Positions 54,192 through 63,207 of a stretch of DNA of 64,000 nucleotides are shown piece after piece (the first letter of the stretch is position 1; every line of letters begins with the position of its first letter). This DNA comes from JBGTGG01 sp964398945 (GTDB lineage Bacteria > Bacteroidota > Bacteroidia > Cytophagales > Cyclobacteriaceae), in assembly GCA_964398945.1 (NCBI GenBank), contig CAYNOT010000008.1, positions 62,001-126,000 on the forward strand, given 5' to 3'. A model generated the notes under the pieces. That model did no database searches. It was not told where the DNA came from and saw nothing but the letters and a program-made list of their open reading frames with translations. The position numbers and the translations under genes are program-made.

Positions 54192-57100
54192 CTAATTTAA
54201 TTTTTTCATGATTGCTTCTGAATCTTTATTTTGGATTGTAGCAATATTTTGAATGAGCCGTTGTACAAACTCATGGTGATTGGCCATTACAAAAAAGAAA
54301 TCCATTCGCTCAATCTTAAAAACAACAGAACGTTTCAGGGCTTGTATGCTATTGGCATGGGTGGGCTTTTCACTTTGGAAAAGGTCTCCATATACTGCTG
54401 GGGCAGAAAATTGTTGTACAGCAATATTTTCCCGTAGAAAGGCCACTTCCCCATAGGCCACAATAAATATGGGCGCATTGACTTCCGTACTGTCGAAATG
54501 AATGGTGTTGCCAACATTCAAATCAATTGGTTGAATCCTTTCGGCCAGGTCGCTCACCATATAGCCGTGGATATTTTGAAATTCCGGAATCTGTTTGATG
54601 AGCATGATCATTTCAATATTGAGAAAGAAACCATCTTCCAGTCCATTGATCAATTCGTTTACCTCAAGGCTCGAGTCAATAAATTGCTTGTCCCTTAACG
54701 CCAATCGCTTTGCTATTTCCTCAAAGGTGTTTTTGTTTTTTTTATAGATTGACCATGCTGCTGTTTCCTGAAGCAACCGGTCATGGTTAAAAACCTGCGC
54801 GATCAATCCTTTGCTAATGCGAAAGTCGTTCATATAGGCTGTTGCATGAATGGCGCAGACTTTTGTCCAACGGTTGGTGATATTGAAATCCCGGTTCAAT
54901 ATATAATTGATCATTTGGATCGGGGTGTAACTCTCACGGGGGTAAAATACCTGTAACCTTTTTAATTTCTCTTCTGTAGGCAGATCGTCAAATAGTGGAA
55001 AGAGTTTGGGTTTTAATTCAGCATCAACAAAAACATCCATCAACTCCAGCGCAAAGGCAATATTGTCAGGCTCGCGCGTATCGATGTTTTCACGGATCAT
55101 CTGGATGGACTGAGGGTCATAAAGCAAAGACAAAAGGATTGTGATCTGGTCAAAATTCTCCAGCACTTCTTCTACCAATGCTTCCCGCAAGTATTTAAAA
55201 TGTGGTTCAACCGGAAGTTCGCGGATGGCCGCAAGGTTCCAGATCGCTTTTCCAATTTCAGCATCCAATAAGGAAATTACTTCCCTTTTTTGACGTCCCG
55301 TGGCTTGATAATTAATATACCGCAAGGAGTATAGGATTTGTTTTACAATCCTTTTGTCCGGGTAGTCGGCTTTGCGCCATAATAGTTGCAAGGCAAAATT
55401 CCCTCCAATACGGCCCATTATCTGGACGATCCGTAACATCACCTTGTCTTGCTGACCGGATTTATGGAATGCGTTTTCCAGCGTACCTAAAATTTCTTCA
55501 CCTGCTTCGATCAAAGCCGAAGCAGCGTAGTGGCCAAAAGTAGTTGACCCCAATGTTTCGATCAACAACGGCCAGGTTTCGGCTGCCTTGATTTTGCGTG
55601 CGGTCACCAATGCTTCTATACGGACCCTCGGATCTATGTCGCGCATGAGTTCAAGCAAAATAAAAATAGTTTTTGGGCCGGTAAGCTTTCGTAATAATTT
55701 CGCTGCCAAAATCCGGTCGGATTGTTTTCCGGATTTTCCGAGTTGGATTAATTTTTCAGGGGCTATTGACAACAAGTCGCTGTCTTCCGAATCGCCCAAT
55801 GCTTTTTGGGCAAGCTGTGAGGATGCTGTCTTGTTTAAATCCTCTTCAATTCCCAGGCTTTTTATTTTGGATTGGGCAAACTCCCGCAACTCTCTCTCTT
55901 CACTTGAAGCCAGGCGCATGATTGTATTCTCGAACAAAACAGGTTCGAGGTTTTCCATGAGTTTCAAACTATAGACCACTTTGCTTGCAGTTGTGCTGGA
56001 AGCGTTTTTTTCCAGTACGCTGCGAAGTGTAAACTCTTTTTGGAATTCTGTTTGAAGACCTTCCTTGTTTGCGATAAGTGTTTTGTGCAACGCAAGGCGG
56101 TAGTGGGCATGCATGCGGTTGGCAATGAAGTACCAGGCAACAACAATAGGCACAGTAAAGACGATGATATAAATAAACCCGAAGGCTTCTACCTGGTTGA
56201 TGAGGATAATCAACCCACCTGCAACCAGTGATGCAAGGGCAGTGACCATTCCTTCAATCTTGGTTTGTACATCAATCCGGATACTACTATCAAGCGGAAG
56301 GAAATAAAGTTTGAAAGTTTGACTATCAAGGGCCTCACGCAAGGAGCTGATGAACAATTTGCTTGTTGCGATCGCTACAAAAAACAAAAAGAAATATTCA
56401 TCTGATGGCACGTAACCGAAAGTAAACCCCAAAATGATTGCCGAAATGGAAAACAATGCAATGAGTATGGGGTTGATGAGCATGGCCACCCGCATTCCAT
56501 ATTCCGCAACAATTCGTTCGGAAGCAAACGTCTGAAAAAGAAACGCAAAAAGCACGACTGCCAACTCAAAATAACTAATGAAGTTGGCAAGTTCATGGTC
56601 ATTAAATTGTAAAGTGGTAACACTTAAGAAGGAGTAGTCAACGAAATTCATCGCCAACATCGACACCACAATAAACAACGCCATGTAGACGATGTAACGG
56701 TTCTTGAAAAAATCGCCAACCCCTATTTTTTTATAAAGTTTTTTCTCTTCCGCAAAGGTTTTGGACTTCGCTGAATATTTCGTGTTGAGGATCAGGTACG
56801 TTCCAAAAAACAATGCAATACTCGCCAATGAAACCGTGTATAGGGATTGTGTATCTGTATACTTTAATATTTGAGGAATCGAAAAGAAAGCAATAAAGGA
56901 TGCAACGGCTGCGCCTGCATCAACTGTTCCAACGAGTTTTTTGGTTTGCCTTACATTGAACACCCTTCCGAAGGATCCCCAAAAAATCAGCAGGATCGTA
57001 AAGGTAAAGGGGATAATCTGGGTAAAGCCGAGAAAGTAGATATCGTTGGGGTTTTCCAATAACCCTTCCCCAAATTCCAAAAAGGCAGTAATACCGATCA

Positions 57101-57404
57101 TCACGAGAATAGTAAGCCCCGCCAATAGCGAAAATGGAATCTTGTTTTGAAGGAAATTATAGAGAAAAGTGGCTACAATGCCGAAGGCCCCTGACAATAG
57201 AAAGGCATTCGGAAGGTCTATTTGTTCATCGAAATGGCTCAAAAACAAGGAAAGCGATGCAACACTGATGGTTGCCAGGAACATCCCCATGAAAAAACCC
57301 ATCGTAAGGAATAGGGTAACACGCCCCACCTCATCACGGGATGTGTTTAAAAGACGCATCAGAAAAGCCACCATAGTTTCAGGTCTTGGGCTAAAATTCG
57401 GCAT
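54192..57404 (-). CDS. Nucleotide-carrier-like MFS protein with HEAT and cNMP-binding-like domains
   Basis: This 1070-aa protein has about twelve membrane helices (about 15-430) resembling the ATP/ADP carrier (Npt/TLC) branch of MFS. A cytosolic helical HEAT-repeat region (about 470-900; ILLELMRDIDPRVRIEALV) and a C-terminal cyclic-nucleotide-binding-like domain (about 960-1060; FIVAYGEVAFLRENIAVQQF, VYGDLFQSEK) follow. The start is the ATG at 57404; a TTG at 57410 is less likely. It is first in the six-gene run, 50 bp before the TIR-like gene. Transport is not certain. It could be a membrane sensor of nucleotides. Confidence 0.75.
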   Translation of the reverse strand: MPNFSPRPETMVAFLMRLLNTSRDEVGRVTLFLTMGFFMGMFLATISVASLSLFLSHFDEQIDLPNAFLLSGAFGIVATFLYNFLQNKIPFSLLAGLTILVMIGITAFLEFGEGLLENPNDIYFLGFTQIIPFTFTILLIFWGSFGRVFNVRQTKKLVGTVDAGAAVASFIAFFSIPQILKYTDTQSLYTVSLASIALFFGTYLILNTKYSAKSKTFAEEKKLYKKIGVGDFFKNRYIVYMALFIVVSMLAMNFVDYSFLSVTTLQFNDHELANFISYFELAVVLFAFLFQTFASERIVAEYGMRVAMLINPILIALFSISAIILGFTFGYVPSDEYFFLFFVAIATSKLFISSLREALDSQTFKLYFLPLDSSIRIDVQTKIEGMVTALASLVAGGLIILINQVEAFGFIYIIVFTVPIVVAWYFIANRMHAHYRLALHKTLIANKEGLQTEFQKEFTLRSVLEKNASSTTASKVVYSLKLMENLEPVLFENTIMRLASSEERELREFAQSKIKSLGIEEDLNKTASSQLAQKALGDSEDSDLLSIAPEKLIQLGKSGKQSDRILAAKLLRKLTGPKTIFILLELMRDIDPRVRIEALVTARKIKAAETWPLLIETLGSTTFGHYAASALIEAGEEILGTLENAFHKSGQQDKVMLRIVQIMGRIGGNFALQLLWRKADYPDKRIVKQILYSLRYINYQATGRQKREVISLLDAEIGKAIWNLAAIRELPVEPHFKYLREALVEEVLENFDQITILLSLLYDPQSIQMIRENIDTREPDNIAFALELMDVFVDAELKPKLFPLFDDLPTEEKLKRLQVFYPRESYTPIQMINYILNRDFNITNRWTKVCAIHATAYMNDFRISKGLIAQVFNHDRLLQETAAWSIYKKNKNTFEEIAKRLALRDKQFIDSSLEVNELINGLEDGFFLNIEMIMLIKQIPEFQNIHGYMVSDLAERIQPIDLNVGNTIHFDSTEVNAPIFIVAYGEVAFLRENIAVQQFSAPAVYGDLFQSEKPTHANSIQALKRSVVFKIERMDFFFVMANHHEFVQRLIQNIATIQNKDSEAIMKKLN

Positions 57405-57581
57405 ATTCAATCAATAATCCTAGGTTTTGATCAATCAAACGATGTTTACAACCGATTGGCCTTTAAAAAGTTGGAGCGCATCCCTCAAGTTTTTGTTAAA
57501 TATTCGGTTGAAATAATCCCGCTTGTAAGGTTATTCGTTAAAATCAAACCCATTTCCATCCTATTCTTAGTAGTATTGGTT

Positions 57582-57589
57582 TATTTTTG
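57582..57589 (+). promoter_or_regulatory. Promoter-like -7 element of the PorE-like gene
   Basis: TATTTTTG fits TAnnTTTG, 16 bp before the ATG at 57605. The 200-bp divergent region to the MFS gene otherwise shows no clear operator. Confidence 0.4.
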
Positions 57590-57604
57590 AATAAATCTTT
57601 GAGT

Positions 57605-59920
57605 ATGAGAAAAGGATATTATCTATTGATTGTCTTGCTAGGTGCCTCGATTTCCGGTTTTGGCCAGGGCAAATCGTTGGCAAATGCAGAGCGTTTTTTC
57701 AGCATCCGGAATTATACAGAAGCCTTGCCTCTTTTCCTGGAAGCGATTGAAGCAGGTGAAAAGGATCCGATGGTACATTATAAAGTAGGGGTTTGCTACC
57801 TGAGCAGCCGCGATGCTTCCCAAGAGATCAAAGCAATCCCATATTTGGAAAATGCTTTAAAGGCAGGTGCCAACCTTCCTATTTCTATTTATTATGATTT
57901 GGGTGAAGTCTATCTGAAGGATGAAAATATAACCAAGGCAACGGAAGCATTTACCAGGTACAAAGAACTTGCAAAAAATGACAAGAAGGCAATTGAGAAA
58001 GCCGATAAAGCAATAAGCGCCTGCCAGAATGCAACCATCTTTATGTCGGTTCCCCGTAATTTCAATGTCCGCAGCATGGGGACCAACATCAATTCAAGTT
58101 TTACGGAATACAACCCGGTTGTTTCTGCTGATGAAAGTGTGATGGCATTTACAGCACTGCGCCCCAACACAGGAAAAACCCGCACGGGGGAAAAATTTAT
58201 TGAATCGATCTATATTTCCTATAACACCTCAGGAACCTGGAGCGCACCGGAAATGGTGCCCGTGGCAAGCGAGTACAATGTAGGGACAGCCGGCATTTCG
58301 CCAGACGGCAGGGAGATGATGATTTTTATGGGCGGGGCCAATGATCCGGGAAGTATTTTTATGATCAATAAAACAGGTGATCAGTGGAGCAAGCCTTCCA
58401 TCCTGGCAAATACATTGAACACTCCGAAGTACATTGAATCCACCGCAAGCATTACGCCTGATGGTAAAGTAATCTATTTCGCGAGTGATCGTATCGGAGG
58501 CCAGGGCGGAATGGATATTTACCGTATTGAAAAAAATCCAGACGGCACATGGACACGTCCGGTAAACCTGGGGCCGGAAATCAACACGAAAGACAATGAA
58601 GATGCCCCCTTCATCCATCCCGATCAACATACGCTGTTCTTTACTTCTGATGGCCACAACACCATGGGCGGGCGGGATATTTTTAAAACCACATTGGTCA
58701 ACCAAAAATGGACCAAGCCCGAGAACATGGGCTATCCTGTAAACACAACGGCCAACGATAATTACTTCACATTATTGGCCGATGGTAAACGCGGCTATTT
58801 TTCTTCCGATCGTAAAGGTGGACTTGGTGGACAAGACCTTTATTCAATTGATATGCCGGAAGATGCAACCGGAATTCCGTTGACGCTGATCAAAGGAAAA
58901 ATTTTGAATGCAGAAACGGGCAAGCCGATGGCAACCAAAATTTATATCATCGATAATGCCACCGACAAAAAACTTGATTTTGTTTATAATCCCGATCCCG
59001 AAACCGGAAATTATTTGATTATCCTTCCTCCCGCCAAGGATTATGATGTGATCATTGAATCGGAAGGGTTTCTTCCGTACACATTGAATATTTATATCCC
59101 CAACCAAACGTATTTCTATGAGTTGTTTCAGCAGATCAACTTAAAAACAATAAAGCAGTTTGATGTTGTAGTAGGGCAGGAAGTACAAGTAAAGAATGCC
59201 TTTTATGACACCAACCAGGACCAGAAAACAGAACTTCGAAAATCGCATGAAGCCCAGTTGGTGCAGGGTGGCAATGTAGATGTGTATGATATGATGTTGG
59301 ATTTGATGGCCGCACAAGATGAAAAGGGGATTGAGTATCTCGTAGACTTAATTGAAATGAAAAACCCCATTGAAGGTGTGAACTTCAATGAAAAGGAAAA
59401 TTCGAAAATTAAAGTGGCAACGCGTGTTTATTATTATGATGAAAGCGATGAGAGCAAGTTTGAACAAAAGGATGTAGGCGGCAAAAAGATTTTCTCTTTG
59501 CCAACTTTTGAAGTACGGGAAGAAGCCAACCATCAAAAAGGACAACAACAAAAGCAAACCGTTTATGATAAAGCGGTGCTTGCGCAAAAGGCCACCATCT
59601 ATTTTGATGCAGGTAAGAGCGACATCAAGAAACAATACCTTGCAGAAATCGACAAGATTTTAGCATCCCTTAGCAAGTATCCGGATCTTGGAATTGAGAT
59701 CAGTGGGTTTGCTTCATCTGAAGGATCCGAGGAATTGAACCGCGAGATTTCAAACCAACGGGCAATTGCAGTGTTGGATTACGTAAACCACAGGGGAATT
59801 GTACGGAGAAGGATTGTAGCAAAGGGATATGGTGCTACCCAGGATCAACGTTCCTCAAAAGAAGAAGGCAGAAGGGTGGAGGTTCAAGTTGTTGACCTGA
59901 ACCAATTCGGCCAGGAATAA
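57605..59920 (+). CDS. PorE-like OmpA-family protein with TPR and PD40 repeats
   Basis: This 771-aa outer-membrane-associated protein has a signal peptide (about 1-21, SISGFGQ), TPR units (about 22-145; AERFFSIRNYTEALPLFLEA, YYDLGEVYLKDENITKATEA) and a PD40/WD40-like propeller (about 155-415; DGKVIYFASDRIGGQGGMDI). A carboxypeptidase-regulatory-like domain (about 425-510; KGKILNAETGKPMATKIYI) and an OmpA peptidoglycan-binding domain (about 655-765; ATIYFDAGKSDIKKQYLAEI, GRRVEVQVV) follow. This is the domain order of PorE, which anchors the type IX secretion machine to peptidoglycan. It may be PorE itself or a paralogue. Start moved to the ATG from an upstream TTG. Confidence 0.85.
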   Translation: MRKGYYLLIVLLGASISGFGQGKSLANAERFFSIRNYTEALPLFLEAIEAGEKDPMVHYKVGVCYLSSRDASQEIKAIPYLENALKAGANLPISIYYDLGEVYLKDENITKATEAFTRYKELAKNDKKAIEKADKAISACQNATIFMSVPRNFNVRSMGTNINSSFTEYNPVVSADESVMAFTALRPNTGKTRTGEKFIESIYISYNTSGTWSAPEMVPVASEYNVGTAGISPDGREMMIFMGGANDPGSIFMINKTGDQWSKPSILANTLNTPKYIESTASITPDGKVIYFASDRIGGQGGMDIYRIEKNPDGTWTRPVNLGPEINTKDNEDAPFIHPDQHTLFFTSDGHNTMGGRDIFKTTLVNQKWTKPENMGYPVNTTANDNYFTLLADGKRGYFSSDRKGGLGGQDLYSIDMPEDATGIPLTLIKGKILNAETGKPMATKIYIIDNATDKKLDFVYNPDPETGNYLIILPPAKDYDVIIESEGFLPYTLNIYIPNQTYFYELFQQINLKTIKQFDVVVGQEVQVKNAFYDTNQDQKTELRKSHEAQLVQGGNVDVYDMMLDLMAAQDEKGIEYLVDLIEMKNPIEGVNFNEKENSKIKVATRVYYYDESDESKFEQKDVGGKKIFSLPTFEVREEANHQKGQQQKQTVYDKAVLAQKATIYFDAGKSDIKKQYLAEIDKILASLSKYPDLGIEISGFASSEGSEELNREISNQRAIAVLDYVNHRGIVRRRIVAKGYGATQDQRSSKEEGRRVEVQVVDLNQFGQE

Positions 59921-60381
59921 TTTGATTGGGATAAGCCACCCAATAACTCATTGGTACCAATTCAAAACGATGAAGTGTTGGGTCGTGAATCAGGAGTTGG
60001 CAACTTATGTTCTTGCCCCGGTTTTCTTATAGAAGAAATATATGCGATTAAGTATATTCGAGCGTTGCCAGCCATAGGGTCGGACAAAGTAGTGAACCAA
60101 CTAACGGGCGCGACACTTTACTAACAAAGATTCATTACGTGGACAAATGATCGGCTTGGGAGGGACAACGAGACTTTTGACTAATAAATGTTGGACAAAT
60201 TGGACAGAAAAAACGGCCGACCTTCGCATTGTTTAAGAAGATTCTCCTCCGAATTTCCCCGCGCATTTGGCACTTGCCATTGCCGCACAATCCCGCCCAC
60301 ATCCTAAGCAATGCCAAGAGCCAAATCCCCACGCGCCCATACTATTATAGGGTGTCGTAAATTGACAGAGACTGAAAAAAA
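59921..60381. other. Gene-poor junction between core and accessory DNA
   Basis: About 460 bp show no ORF I would trust. Composition changes from GC-richer (60241-60340) to AT-rich. It holds an imperfect 18-bp inverted repeat (60265-60282 with 60309-60326; 16 of 18 pairs) and scattered phrases such as ctaacgggcgcgac. It separates the conserved PorE-like gene from the defence-like genes and is a plausible insertion boundary or a decayed element. Confidence 0.5.
60265..60326. repeat. Imperfect inverted repeat, possible recombination or RNA hairpin
   Basis: atttggcacttgccattg and caatgccaagagccaaat pair at 16 of 18 positions with a 26-nt loop. No T-tract follows. It might be a hairpin left by a mobile element or an integron-like site; the core sites of an attC were not found. 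Confidence 0.45.
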
Positions 60382-60399
60382 TAGGGGTAATTTCCCCTA
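60382..60399. promoter_or_regulatory. Operator candidate O1 of the XRE/ImmA gene
   Basis: TAGGGG-TAATTT-CCCCTA is an 18-bp palindrome, just before the likely promoter. The same arms occur in O2, 52 bp downstream centre to centre (about five helical turns). Confidence 0.7.
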
Positions 60400-60400
60400 A

Positions 60401-60433
60401 TTGTTTAAAAATGTCGATTTTGTGATATATTTA
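60401..60433 (+). promoter_or_regulatory. Promoter candidate between O1 and O2
   Basis: TTG (60401-60403) and TATATTTA (60426-60433, one base from TAnnTTTG) lie between the two palindromes. A repressor bound to both would block it, so autoregulation by the HTH protein is likely. Confidence 0.5.
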
Positions 60434-60434
60434 C

Positions 60435-60450
60435 AGGGGAAATTACCCCT
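60435..60450. promoter_or_regulatory. Operator candidate O2 of the XRE/ImmA gene
   Basis: AGGGG-AAATTA-CCCCT has the same arms as O1 but the inverted spacer. It ends 6 bp before the ATG at 60457. Confidence 0.7.
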
Positions 60451-60456
60451 ACTTAT

Positions 60457-61665
60457 ATGAGTGAGATCAGCGACAATGATATAAACCAGCTACTTAAGAG
60501 GGCATTTGAGAACACCGAAGCAAAATCCCTACAAGTAATCTTCGACAAGAAACTGGAGGAATACGGAATTACAAAGACGAAAGTCTGCACCATCCTCAAC
60601 ATAGATAAGGACACGCTCAACGACTTAATTACCGGAACTGCAAAGCAACCCAACCTGATTAATGTTTTAAAACTATCCGAGTTCTTGGAGATTGATCTTA
60701 AAGAAATCGTTGCTACTATTTTAAGTAATCAAACCCCTGAGAATATTGGAGCAATTGAGAAAGCTAAAAAAGCTTCCTTCATCGCAAAGAACTTCGATCT
60801 GAAAAAGCTAAAGAATCTTGGCTTCTTTACTGACACGGAGAACATAGATGTAGTTACAGACCGAATTCTAAATTTCTTCGGTTACGATAATGTGTTTGAT
60901 TATAAAAGTAGTCTAATGTATCCTCTGTTCAGTAAAACAAAGAGAACGTTTACTGACAAGATGAAAGACTTTTGGGTTAAATCAGCCTATCAGTGTTTTA
61001 GAGTGATGAGCAACCCGAACGATTATAACAGAGAGGCATTGAAAGACATCCTTGTTAAGATTAAGCCGTACTCACAAGATGTTGAAAAGGGATTACTCAC
61101 AGTTTGTAAAGCACTTTACAATGTAGGCGTAACGGTTATTGTTCAGACGCAGCTTCCAACAACGCAAGTTCGGGGCGGTACTTTCATCGTTAACGATAAA
61201 CCTTGTATTGTACTCACAGACCTGAATAAAAAGTACACCACTATTTGGTTAACACTAATCCACGAAATACATCACGTATTATACGATTTGAAAACAATCG
61301 AAAACACAACATTTCATTTGACTGGCGATCCTGATCTTTTCTTAATCGAAGAAAAAGCGGATGACTTTTCAATAGAATATTTCTGTGGTATAGATCGATT
61401 CAGATATATAACCCCGCATATTCACAACGAATATTTGGTTTCAAAGTTTGCGAAGGAAATAGAAGTACATCCAAGTTTTATATATACCTCGTTTCAGCAT
61501 TTTCAAAACTCCCTGAACAATCAGAATTTTTACGGTGCATTCAAACAATACTTCCCTGACTACTACTTAGCAATTGAAAATCTGAATCCTGTTACATGGA
61601 AGGAGAATAGTATTTCAGAAATTGCTACTAACCTTAAATCAATATTTGAACTAAATGAGAAATAA
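60457..61665 (+). CDS. XRE-family HTH with ImmA/IrrE-like metallopeptidase
   Basis: This 402-aa protein has an N-terminal helix-turn-helix (about 25-95; KTKVCTILNIDKDTLNDLIT) and a C-terminal zinc peptidase domain with HEIHH (LIHEIHHVLYD, about 269-273), a Glu further on (EEKADDFSIEYF) and WLTLIHE. This is the COG2856/ImmA-IrrE type that cleaves repressors in mobile elements and defence systems. It lies 2 bp before the next gene. It probably binds O1 and O2. The peptidase part may relieve repression under stress. Confidence 0.85.
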   Translation: MSEISDNDINQLLKRAFENTEAKSLQVIFDKKLEEYGITKTKVCTILNIDKDTLNDLITGTAKQPNLINVLKLSEFLEIDLKEIVATILSNQTPENIGAIEKAKKASFIAKNFDLKKLKNLGFFTDTENIDVVTDRILNFFGYDNVFDYKSSLMYPLFSKTKRTFTDKMKDFWVKSAYQCFRVMSNPNDYNREALKDILVKIKPYSQDVEKGLLTVCKALYNVGVTVIVQTQLPTTQVRGGTFIVNDKPCIVLTDLNKKYTTIWLTLIHEIHHVLYDLKTIENTTFHLTGDPDLFLIEEKADDFSIEYFCGIDRFRYITPHIHNEYLVSKFAKEIEVHPSFIYTSFQHFQNSLNNQNFYGAFKQYFPDYYLAIENLNPVTWKENSISEIATNLKSIFELNEK

Positions 61666-61667
61666 TC

Positions 61668-62216
61668 ATGGCTAAAGAAGAAGACAAAGACCAGAAAAAG
61701 AAATCATCGTTATCACCAGAAGATATAGAGAGACTCGAATTACTTCAAAAGGCTAACGAAAGGAAAGGACAGCAACTTACTATTGCTGACACGGGAGATT
61801 TGAAAGAGATTAACGAAATCAAGCAGTTAATCGGTAAAGACTTTGAAAACCCGGAAGAAAAGTATCAGTTATATTATAAAGGAATAAGAAACCTGCTAAT
61901 GCAGTATCTCCCTAAAGGAGAGATGTACGAAGACGGAAGACAAATCATTTACGATGAGAAAAACATTTTCCTGAATAGAGGTAAAAAGAAATCCGATGGT
62001 GACGGAATCAGAGGTAGTGACGGACGAATGACTTATCAGGAAAATATGTCGGAGATACTCGACCTGATTCTAAAGTGGGTTACCGAATCACAAAAGCCGA
62101 TAGAACTTTATAATATGCTCTATGAGCTGAATGAAAAATATGGATATGGACACGAGGTGTATGATAAGACTAATATTTCATTTGACAATGCTGTGAAAAA
62201 AATTAAAGGCGTCTAA
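61668..62216 (+). CDS. Unknown protein of the accessory operon
   Basis: This 182-aa soluble protein is not recognised. It has a very charged N-terminus (KEEDKDQKKKSSLSPEDIER), a coiled-coil-like stretch (about 16-35), YYKGIRNLLMQYLPKGEMYE and a C-terminal helix-rich part (SEILDLILKWVTESQKPIEL, YNMLYELNEKYGYGHEVYD). No signal peptide or membrane segment. It follows the HTH-peptidase gene by 2 bp, so it is co-transcribed and may be its partner or substrate. Confidence 0.6.
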   Translation: MAKEEDKDQKKKSSLSPEDIERLELLQKANERKGQQLTIADTGDLKEINEIKQLIGKDFENPEEKYQLYYKGIRNLLMQYLPKGEMYEDGRQIIYDEKNIFLNRGKKKSDGDGIRGSDGRMTYQENMSEILDLILKWVTESQKPIELYNMLYELNEKYGYGHEVYDKTNISFDNAVKKIKGV

Positions 62217-62241
62217 TCCGAAAATGAACTGACTAAAGCGT

Positions 62242-63150
62242 ATGGCACGAAGAGTTACTCCCGCTGAATACAAACGAATGATTGATAATCACAATCGTGC
62301 AGCGAAGAACCACAATGCACAGGTAAAGAGAAATATCGATCAATATAATCGTGAGGTCAAAAAGTATAACGACCAGCTTAATAGGAATATTGATAATTAT
62401 AATAGGGAGGTAAGAAAATTCAATAGTGCGCAGCAAACGAAAAGACAAAATTTAAATAGGGCGATTCAAAAATTCAATCAGTCAAAATCAATAGTTACTT
62501 ATTCTGTTGGGTATTCGATTCGTAGTTCTACTGAAATATTGGAGAGTAGATACAACGATTTGGAAAACTATACTCAAACGAATCAATTACATAACAATTC
62601 ATCTCTTTTGATGGATTACCCAACTCAGGAAACCTCCAATAGTGTACAATTGTATAATTCATTTTCTGGGATTGATTCAGGAGATTACTTAGAGCCATCT
62701 ACTCTTCAAAGGACTGTTGTAGAAGAACAACTTTATAGTATCTCAGCCGAGCTTGGAAAGCGATGGCAAGGGGCTATTTTTTCATTAAACCCTCAAAACC
62801 CAGATGCCGCAAGGCATTTCTGCACAAGTGTTCGGGAAATCTTTACGCAATTGATTGACTTAAAAGCACCAGATCATAACGTTTTATCCTTTTATCCAAG
62901 TTGTGAGTTACATAACGGTAGTCCGAACAGGCGAGCAAAGATTAGCTATATACTTTTTAAAAAATCATTGTCCTTTGAATCAATGCAGAACTTTGTGGAA
63001 TCGGACATTGATGATATTTTGGGTTTGTTTAGAACTTTAAATGATGGGACTCATGGTAGTGCTGGAACATTTGGTGTTCAGCAGTTATTAAAACTGAAAA
63101 AAAGGGCTGAGGACTCGATAATTTTTATTACTGCTTTATGTGACAATTAA
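62242..63150 (+). CDS. Coiled-coil protein with pPIWI-associated nuclease-like C-terminus
   Basis: This 302-aa protein has a basic Asn-rich N-terminal part (about 14-75) with two close copies of a 17-residue unit, RNIDQYNREVKKYNDQL and RNIDNYNREVRKFNSAQ. The C-terminal half (about 165-300) has ELGKRWQGAIFSLNPQNPDA, ARHFCTSVREIFTQLIDL, NRRAKISYILFKK and LFRTLNDGTHGSAGTFG. I recall the latter from proteins listed as predicted pPIWI-associating nucleases. Candidate active-site residues include the RHFCTSVRE and NDGTHG boxes. It is the third gene in the accessory operon. Confidence 0.6.
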   Translation: MARRVTPAEYKRMIDNHNRAAKNHNAQVKRNIDQYNREVKKYNDQLNRNIDNYNREVRKFNSAQQTKRQNLNRAIQKFNQSKSIVTYSVGYSIRSSTEILESRYNDLENYTQTNQLHNNSSLLMDYPTQETSNSVQLYNSFSGIDSGDYLEPSTLQRTVVEEQLYSISAELGKRWQGAIFSLNPQNPDAARHFCTSVREIFTQLIDLKAPDHNVLSFYPSCELHNGSPNRRAKISYILFKKSLSFESMQNFVESDIDDILGLFRTLNDGTHGSAGTFGVQQLLKLKKRAEDSIIFITALCDN

Positions 63151-63207
63151 AGACATGATGTAGTTTGACAACATAAATCCTTCTACCAATATTAACCCAA
63201 TGAAGTT

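Noticed and set aside
60040..60330. Integron attC sites in the junction region
   Set aside because: Some taac/gcgc phrases resemble them, but no paired core sites with the expected spacing were found and no integrase is visible.
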